A stretch of DNA of 64,000 nucleotides, from assembly GCA_047600805.1 (NCBI GenBank), contig JASGKG010000001.1, positions 3,472,001 to 3,536,000 of the forward strand, read 5' to 3'. The notes beneath the pieces are model-generated. The model worked only from the letters and a program-made list of their open reading frames with translations. It did no database searches and was not told where the DNA came from. The position numbers and the translations under genes were made by a program. This DNA comes from JADKHC01 sp047600805 (GTDB lineage: Bacteria > Verrucomicrobiota > Verrucomicrobiia > Opitutales > Opitutaceae). Numbering within the stretch: position 1 is the stretch's first letter; each line of letters opens with the position of its first letter. This document shows positions 59,438 to 64,000 of the stretch, in pieces.

Positions 59438-60313
59438 TTAGCCGCTCGACTTACCAGGAGCCGGCATCGATTTCAGAGTTTGTTCAAGTTCATCCGCCGC
59501 GGGTTGAACACCACTATCCAAAGACCGCCGAGCGACTTCGACCGCGGTCAGCGGCGCGAGGCCCTTCGCAAAACCGGCGACGGCCGCCAAAATGCACTTC
59601 AGGTAAGTCATGTCAGCCGCGTTGTTGAATTTGATGCGGTTGGCCAACGGATTGACCAAGCCGTACGCGAAAAACACGCCCAAAAACGTACCTGTTAGCG
59701 CCGCAGCCACACGTTCACCGACCGCTTCGGGGCCGTCAGCGATAGCCGCCATCGTGTTAATGATGCCGAGCACCGCCGCCACGATGCCGATGCCAGGCAA
59801 GGAGTCGCCGACGAGTTGAAGCAAATGCACCGGGTGGTCGCCTTCTTCGCTTTTGGCCTCAAGCTCCGTGAACATTAGGTCCTCGAGCTGATCGGGTTTG
59901 ATTTTGCCGTCGATCACAGGCTTCAGGCCGTTCAGCAGGAACTGCATTCGCTCGTGATTGGCGGTAAACGATGGATATTTTGCAAAAATACTACTGCTTC
60001 CCGGATTCATCACGTGCTCTTCGAGCGCGATCAGACCGTTTCTGCGGCCAACCATGAAAATCTCATAAAGCATCTTCAGCAGATCGAAATACTCGGCTTT
60101 GCTCGTCTGCTTGCCCAAGACCGCGTGCTTAATTTTGTGGATGATCTCCTTGAGCATGTGCGCCGGGCTCGCGATCACCAACACCCCAAGCGCCACACCT
60201 AAAATTACAACGAACTCGGAAATATGCAGCAGCAGCACCGGATTGCCACCGGCGAGCATGAAGCCGCCCAACGTGGCTGCAAAAACGATAAACGTTCCGA
60301 CAAGGATAAGCAT
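59438..60313 (-). CDS. motA: Flagellar motor protein MotA
   Basis: 291-aa stator subunit with four membrane helices. The conserved loop and TM3/TM4 region (SLPGIGIVAAVLGIINTMAA, then ALTGTFLGVFFAYGLVNPLA) matches MotA. The N-terminus (MLILVGTFIVFAATLGGFML, then GGNPVLLLHISEFVVILGVA) is typical. A FliA-like promoter candidate lies 20-48 bases upstream of the ATG, and the fliA terminator is further upstream, so motA probably starts a late motility transcript. Confidence 0.95.
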   Translation of the reverse strand: MLILVGTFIVFAATLGGFMLAGGNPVLLLHISEFVVILGVALGVLVIASPAHMLKEIIHKIKHAVLGKQTSKAEYFDLLKMLYEIFMVGRRNGLIALEEHVMNPGSSSIFAKYPSFTANHERMQFLLNGLKPVIDGKIKPDQLEDLMFTELEAKSEEGDHPVHLLQLVGDSLPGIGIVAAVLGIINTMAAIADGPEAVGERVAAALTGTFLGVFFAYGLVNPLANRIKFNNAADMTYLKCILAAVAGFAKGLAPLTAVEVARRSLDSGVQPAADELEQTLKSMPAPGKSSG

Positions 60314-60333
60314 AGTTGATCCGGGTAAATACC

Positions 60334-60361
60334 CTAACGGCTCATCCGCTCCCGAGCTTTA
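60334..60361 (-). promoter_or_regulatory. Candidate FliA (sigma-28) promoter of motA
   Basis: On the minus strand TAAAGCTC and GCCGTTAG are separated by 12 bases, compared with the consensus TAAAGTTT-N11-GCCGATAA. It lies 20 bases upstream of the motA ATG and directly follows the fliA terminator. Spacing is one base longer than ideal, so confidence is moderate. Confidence 0.4.
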
Positions 60362-60403
60362 GCCCACCGTGCACTTCGTAAGTTGCGCATCATCGTGATC
60401 GGA

Positions 60404-60443
60404 GGTGAAAAACAAAGGACCCCAGCTGCGTTTGCCGGGGTCC
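60404..60443 (-). terminator. Rho-independent terminator of fliA
   Basis: GGACCCC (60417-60423) pairs with GGGGTCC (60437-60443), and on the minus strand the stem is followed by TTTGTTTTTC. It lies 32 bases past the fliA stop, separating the fliA unit from motA. Confidence 0.8.
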
Positions 60444-60474
60444 ATCCCACTACATACAGGAAAAAATTGCACCC

Positions 60475-61275
60475 TCAGCGGCTACGCATTCTCTGGATGT
60501 AAGCGCGAAGGCCAATCACGGTCTGCGCGTGAATCTGACAAATCCGGGATTCGGTAAGATCGAAAACCGCGGCGATTTCCGCCAAGCGCATGTTTTCGAA
60601 GTAGTACATGGCCAAAATCTTCTTGGGAATCTCCGGAAGTTCGGCGATCCGCTGCGCGACCAGCTGCATCAGTTCGTCTTTTTCCATCCGATCGCGGACC
60701 GACACATCTGACTCGTCGGCAATAAGTTCATGCAAGGAAGCGCCTTCTGAATCTTCGTTCTCAGCCGTCTGATCAATCGCGATGAAGCAAACCGGGCGGG
60801 CTTCTTCCATCCACTTTGCGTACTCCTTGGGCGAAAGATTTAGGTGCACGCGAACTTCCTCTTCGCTGGCTGCGCGACCGAGCTTCTGCTCGAGTTCATT
60901 GATCGACTCTTTCAATTTCTTCGCCTTCGCACGGGCGCGGCGGGGGCACCAATCCAAGCGACGGAGCTCGTCGAGAATCGCACCGCGAATGCGGGTGGTG
61001 GCATAACCGGCAAAAGTGTGTCCCTGCTCCGGGTCGTATTTACGAACCGCGGCGATAAGCCCCGTAACACCGACGCTGTAAAGGTCTTCCACGTCCACAT
61101 GCGGCGGGAGATTCAGCTTGATGCGGTCGACAACATTGCGGACCAACGGGAGATATCGCTCGATCAGCTCCTTTTCATCGAGATGCTCAGACTGGGCGCC
61201 CTGATAGACGCGCCAAGCGCTGGCCGGGTTGGTGGAGGGTTCGTGAGCTACGGCAAGTGCGGCGGAGTTTTTCAT
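60475..61275 (-). CDS. fliA: Flagellar sigma factor FliA (sigma-28)
   Basis: 266-aa sigma factor of the FliA family. Region 2 is EKELIERYLPLVRNVVDRIK through DLYSVGVTGLIAAVRKYDPE and YATTRIRGAILDELRRLDW. Region 3 is RRARAKAKKLKESINELEQK, and region 4 is AQRIAELPEIPKKILAMYYF with ENMRLAEIAAVFDLTESRIC. The ATG at 61275 (MKNSAALAVAHEP) is preferred; a GTG at 61368 would extend it by 31 Pro/His/Lys-rich residues without family match. It directs late motility transcription, including probably motAB and fliC. No anti-sigma FlgM gene is visible in the window. Confidence 0.94.
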   Translation of the reverse strand: MKNSAALAVAHEPSTNPASAWRVYQGAQSEHLDEKELIERYLPLVRNVVDRIKLNLPPHVDVEDLYSVGVTGLIAAVRKYDPEQGHTFAGYATTRIRGAILDELRRLDWCPRRARAKAKKLKESINELEQKLGRAASEEEVRVHLNLSPKEYAKWMEEARPVCFIAIDQTAENEDSEGASLHELIADESDVSVRDRMEKDELMQLVAQRIAELPEIPKKILAMYYFENMRLAEIAAVFDLTESRICQIHAQTVIGLRAYIQRMRSR

Positions 61276-61644
61276 GGCGATGATTGGAACGTTGGGGAGA
61301 TGCGGTGGAGGCGACTTGGGCGAGTGGCGCGAACCACTGAGGTGTTTTTGGTGTTTGGCTAACTGCACCGCCCCTTATCGCACACCTGATGCCAACACAT
61401 TCGAAGCCACCGTAACTTACTTTCTACGAAATAATTAAAAAACTTTTTCCCGTACGATTTTGCCAATCGTGCTATATGCAAAATACTGTCGTTTTTACCC
61501 CGGCAAAAATTGCCTGCAGGCCCTTCCCTTCGGACTCTCCGTTGCTCACTGCGACGAAGCGCGCCCGACACGGGCAACGGCCCTTTTATCGGCACAATTT
61601 TCCGCCACTGGAGTTAAAAAGCTCCCCGGAGCAGAAGGATGACG
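61276..61644. other. Non-coding region upstream of fliA
   Basis: No gene is seen here. On the minus strand it holds a -24/-12-type candidate promoter (61380-61394), a small hairpin ACGATT/AATCGT at 61454-61470 near the end of the 89-residue membrane protein gene, and a T-rich patch. The region is more AT-rich than its surroundings, as expected for a promoter zone. Confidence 0.5.
61380..61394 (-). promoter_or_regulatory. Candidate sigma-54 (-24/-12) promoter of fliA
   Basis: On the minus strand TGGCATCAGGTGTGC has GG and GC separated by exactly 10 bases, the invariant part of sigma-54 promoters. A start point near 61368 would give a 93-base leader before the fliA ATG. The match to the extended consensus TGGCACG-N4-TTGC is partial, so this is a candidate only. 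Confidence 0.35.
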
Positions 61645-61914
61645 TCAACTGCGCTTCAAAGCGGCGTTGGCCGTCGCCTTCGCAGCAGCAGCCGCAGCGT
61701 CTTCACGGGCTTTTTCCGCAGCACGTTTCGCACGCACCGCCTGGCTCAAAAGCTTTACGAAAATCGACCAGAACCAGCGGAATAAAAATCCGCCAGCCAG
61801 CGACGCGATCGAAGCGTCTCTCAAAATCGAATCGATGGCGCGATCCGCCAGCCAGCCACTGAAAATGACCAGTACGAAACAAACGAAACCGCCAATGAGA
61901 AAGATGAAGCGCAT
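61645..61914 (-). CDS. Small hypothetical membrane protein between flhF and fliA
   Basis: 89 aa. Two hydrophobic segments (FIFLIGGFVCFVLVIFSGWL and FLFRWFWSIFVKLLSQAV) are followed by an Ala/Lys-rich helix (AEKAREDAAAAAAKATANAA). No family is recognised. It could be a small assembly or regulatory factor for the flagellar export gate, by position only. It is 34 bases downstream of flhF, with coupled orientation. Confidence 0.5.
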   Translation of the reverse strand: MRFIFLIGGFVCFVLVIFSGWLADRAIDSILRDASIASLAGGFLFRWFWSIFVKLLSQAVRAKRAAEKAREDAAAAAAKATANAALKRS

Positions 61915-61948
61915 GGAGAAGGATTAAATCGGTGCGTGAATGAAAGAA

Positions 61949-63067
61949 TTAAGCGCCTGGCAGCGTGCGACGCAGGACCGCGTCGATGAGATTTTCCTCG
62001 CAATCGCCCGTCAGACTAGGGCCCGTCGCGAGAAACAGGGGCGTGAGCTCTCCTTCGAGGAGAAAATCCCACAGTTTACCCCAGTGTTCTAGTTCGTCCA
62101 AGTGAGTGAAAACCAGGTGAGTCGCACCAAGGTCGCGACCCGCGGCATACGCGCGGCGCAGCAAAGCCGCATCGTATGAGGCGTTGAGCACCAGTACGCG
62201 GCCGGTGAATTTCTCCCGATCCAGAAACTTTGCGATTGCTGCGTTATCGTCGCTCGCTCGAAGCGAAAGCCCCGGCAAATCGGCGTAGACAGATCCGACT
62301 GACTCCGCGGAAGTGCGTCCATTTTCTTCCTGCCCGGGCGCAAAATAATCGAGTGTCACACCCAAGGCTTCGCAAAAAACGGCGAGGCCCTCGGCCGGAT
62401 TCGGTTTATCGAATTCCGCTTTCAGCACGCGCACGACTTTCTGCTTCGTGAACACTTCCCTCGCTAACCATTTGCACAGCGCTGTCGTGCGACCCACGCC
62501 TGAAGTGCCGAGAAATGCTACGCGGCCCGGCAAAGGCCGCACCGGACGCTTTTGCATGAGCTGCCGAAGCGCGCGTCCCACTTCTGCGATCGCGTGGTGC
62601 AGCGGCTGCTCCTGTTGAGCGGCAAACGCCGGAAGTGCTTGCAACCGCGCCAGCGTCGCCTCGGAAAAACCGGCGCGCTTCAAAAGTTCAGGAAGACGCG
62701 TAGGCACGTCGCGCTGCACGTTCGCCGCCACCGCTCGCGCAGAAGCATAATCCGCCGTGCGGTCGGAGAGCGAGGCTTCCCGCGCTGGCTGGATGTTTTC
62801 TGTCGCAGCCACCGTGCCCGTGTCGGAGTTCGGTGGGAACGGCGAAAGGTTCGGCTCCGCCGCCGCAGCGACCTGCGCAACGACTTCCAGCTTTGTGCGA
62901 CCCAGCAATCCACCAAAACCTTTGGCCTTCACCGGCCGCACGGAAAGAACGCGGGCGTTTTCGCCCAGTCTATCACGAATGGTCTGAACAGCTTCGTCAG
63001 CCGAGGAAACCACGAAACGGTAAGTGGCGCCGGGTTGAAGTGTGGGCGTGGACTCAGGAGAAGACAT
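61949..63067 (-). CDS. flhF: Flagellar SRP-type GTPase homologue FlhF with altered P-loop
   Basis: 372-aa protein. The N-terminal B region (1-125) is variable; the N and G domains of the SRP/FtsY type follow (KRAGFSEATLARLQALPAF, then FLGTSGVGRTTALCKWLA). FlhF normally sets flagellar placement and number. Here the P-loop reads GTSGVGRTT (187-195) with Arg at position 193 instead of the invariant Lys, and the later G3 and G4 motifs are also off consensus (DLPG and THLDE). Nucleotide binding may be weak or lost. Upstream of it is flhA. Confidence 0.88.
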   Translation of the reverse strand: MSSPESTPTLQPGATYRFVVSSADEAVQTIRDRLGENARVLSVRPVKAKGFGGLLGRTKLEVVAQVAAAAEPNLSPFPPNSDTGTVAATENIQPAREASLSDRTADYASARAVAANVQRDVPTRLPELLKRAGFSEATLARLQALPAFAAQQEQPLHHAIAEVGRALRQLMQKRPVRPLPGRVAFLGTSGVGRTTALCKWLAREVFTKQKVVRVLKAEFDKPNPAEGLAVFCEALGVTLDYFAPGQEENGRTSAESVGSVYADLPGLSLRASDDNAAIAKFLDREKFTGRVLVLNASYDAALLRRAYAAGRDLGATHLVFTHLDELEHWGKLWDFLLEGELTPLFLATGPSLTGDCEENLIDAVLRRTLPGA

Positions 63068-63075
63068 GGCGAAGA

Positions 63076-64000
63076 TCAGGCGGCCACCTTGGCGGGTTCA
63101 GCTCGGTTCATGTGCGCCGGCAACGGGATGAAGCCAGCATTTTCAACCTCGATGGAGGACGGAAGCTCCTGGAAGGCCAGCACGACCAAACGCGGCAGCG
63201 ACGGCTCGAAGAAGCGCTTCAGGGGCAGCCGAACTTCAGTCGAAACCACCAGCGCGGCCGGCAGTCCCTGTTGAACGAGTTCGGTCGTGCGCTGATTGAG
63301 CTCGTTAAGAAGGTGGTGACCTGTCGCCGGATCGATGGCCAGGCCCACTTCTCCGGGCGTGCGATGAATTTTGCTCGCGAGAATCTGTTCGAGACGCGGG
63401 TCCAGCGTGAGTGCCTTGATGGCTCCAGGGCGGCATTCGTATTCAGGAACGAAATACATACCAAGGCGGCGGCGCACCAGCTCGCTGAGATCATCAGGAT
63501 TCTTCGTGAGCGAAGCGTAATCGCCGATGCATTCGAGAATGAGCGGCAGGTTGATGATCGAAATGTTTTCGCGCAGGAGATTTTGCAGCACGCGCTGGAT
63601 GACGCCGAGGTTGACGAGGTCGGGCAGGAGTTCCGCAACCAGCGCCGGATTTGTCTCTTTCACATGGTCGACGAGGCCCTGTACATCCTGGCGTCCGAGC
63701 AAGAGATGCGCGACCGATTTGAGCGCTTCCGACAAATGCGTGATCATCACGGAAGACGGATCCACGACGGTATAACCGTTCAATTCCGCCGTCTTTTTTT
63801 CGCCTTCGTCGATCCAGGTTGCCTCAAGATTGAAGACCGGTTCGCGAGTCGGCACGCCGCGCAGACGCACGTTGCTGCCCGAAACGTTCATGGCCATCCA
63901 GCGGCCGGGCAGTACGCTGCCTTTGGCAATCGACTTTCCGCGGAGCAGATAACGGTACTCATTTGGCTCTAGCTCGAGGTTGTCGCGCACCGACACAGGT
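63076..64000 (-). CDS. flhA: Flagellar export gate protein FlhA, C-terminal part (cut by window edge)
   Basis: The last 308 or so residues of FlhA; the frame continues past the right edge. The visible part is the cytoplasmic domain: EPNEYRYLLRGKSIAKGSVL, then GRQDVQGLVDHVKETNPALV and the end YFVPEYECRPGAIKALTLDP, IHRTPGEVGLAIDPATGHHL. It forms the nonameric ring that receives export substrates and chaperones. It lies 8 bases upstream of flhF, the usual order. Confidence 0.93.
   Translation of the reverse strand, partial: PVSVRDNLELEPNEYRYLLRGKSIAKGSVLPGRWMAMNVSGSNVRLRGVPTREPVFNLEATWIDEGEKKTAELNGYTVVDPSSVMITHLSEALKSVAHLLLGRQDVQGLVDHVKETNPALVAELLPDLVNLGVIQRVLQNLLRENISIINLPLILECIGDYASLTKNPDDLSELVRRRLGMYFVPEYECRPGAIKALTLDPRLEQILASKIHRTPGEVGLAIDPATGHHLLNELNQRTTELVQQGLPAALVVSTEVRLPLKRFFEPSLPRLVVLAFQELPSSIEVENAGFIPLPAHMNRAEPAKVAA

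Noticed and set aside
1..64000. tRNA, rRNA, CRISPR array, insertion sequence or prophage
   Set aside because: I looked for T-loop-like motifs, regular short repeats and transposase or integrase motifs and found none that hold up; this was by eye and not a covariance-model search.

Overview
The window looks like chromosomal DNA of a motile Gram-negative bacterium of the Verrucomicrobia, probably close to the Opitutaceae. This placement is an inference from gene content: a giant pectate-lyase-type surface protein with autotransporter-associated beta repeats, a stand-alone SWIB-domain protein, a divergent membrane pyrophosphatase, a rhombosortase with a GlyGly-CTERM partner, and outer-membrane P- and L-ring flagellar genes. 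Base composition is GC-rich and fairly even. I found no rRNA, tRNA, CRISPR array, insertion sequence or prophage.

Bases 1-8.4 kb hold carbohydrate-active genes: a family 9 glycoside hydrolase and a secreted protein of about 1860 residues with a pectate-lyase-like head, Ig-like domains, autotransporter-type repeats and an unusual Leu-Asn-Gly-Asn-rich tail. From 8.4 to 21 kb come two hybrid sensor kinases, an iron-type alcohol dehydrogenase, an ABM-type monooxygenase, a large GT-C/STT3-like membrane protein with C-terminal helical repeats, an Mpv17-like membrane protein, a C_GCAxxG_C_C protein and a double-domain PPK2 enzyme. From 21 to 37 kb lie a SWIB protein, an asymmetric heterodimeric ABC exporter, an RRM protein, a run of beta-carbonic anhydrase, MscS channel and MgtE transporter, two tandem small heat-shock proteins with near-identical ribosome-binding leaders, a MalY/PatB-type lyase, a zinc peptidase and a divergent proton pyrophosphatase.

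From 37 to 48 kb there is a rhombosortase next to a VIT/vWA protein that ends in the matching Gly-rich C-terminal sorting signal. Divergent from it is a sigma-54 activator with a perfect 22-bp palindrome 2 bases before its start codon. The activator is followed on the same strand by a compact set: DUF350 membrane protein, DUF1190-like lipoprotein, glutathionylspermidine-synthase-like ATP-grasp enzyme and DUF4178 protein. This resembles the E. coli yjfL-yjfM-yjfC group and is the best candidate here for a poorly described system. A membrane-tethered HTH/PH protein, a Dus enzyme and a GspB-like protein follow.

From 48.2 kb to the right edge everything is on the minus strand and nearly all of it is flagellar. 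In order of transcription: flhA (cut by the window edge), flhF, a small membrane protein, fliA, motA, motB, a 79-residue Cys-containing protein, a sugar-type binding protein, flgF, flgG, flgA, flgH, flgI, flgJ, flgN, flgK, flgL, fliW, csrA and fliC. A terminator after fliA separates it from motAB, and motA has a FliA-like promoter candidate. FliW, CsrA and flagellin are consecutive, which suggests the FliW/CsrA switch controls flagellin output. FlhF has a changed P-loop and a degenerate G domain. Rod, hook and export genes other than those listed are not in the window.
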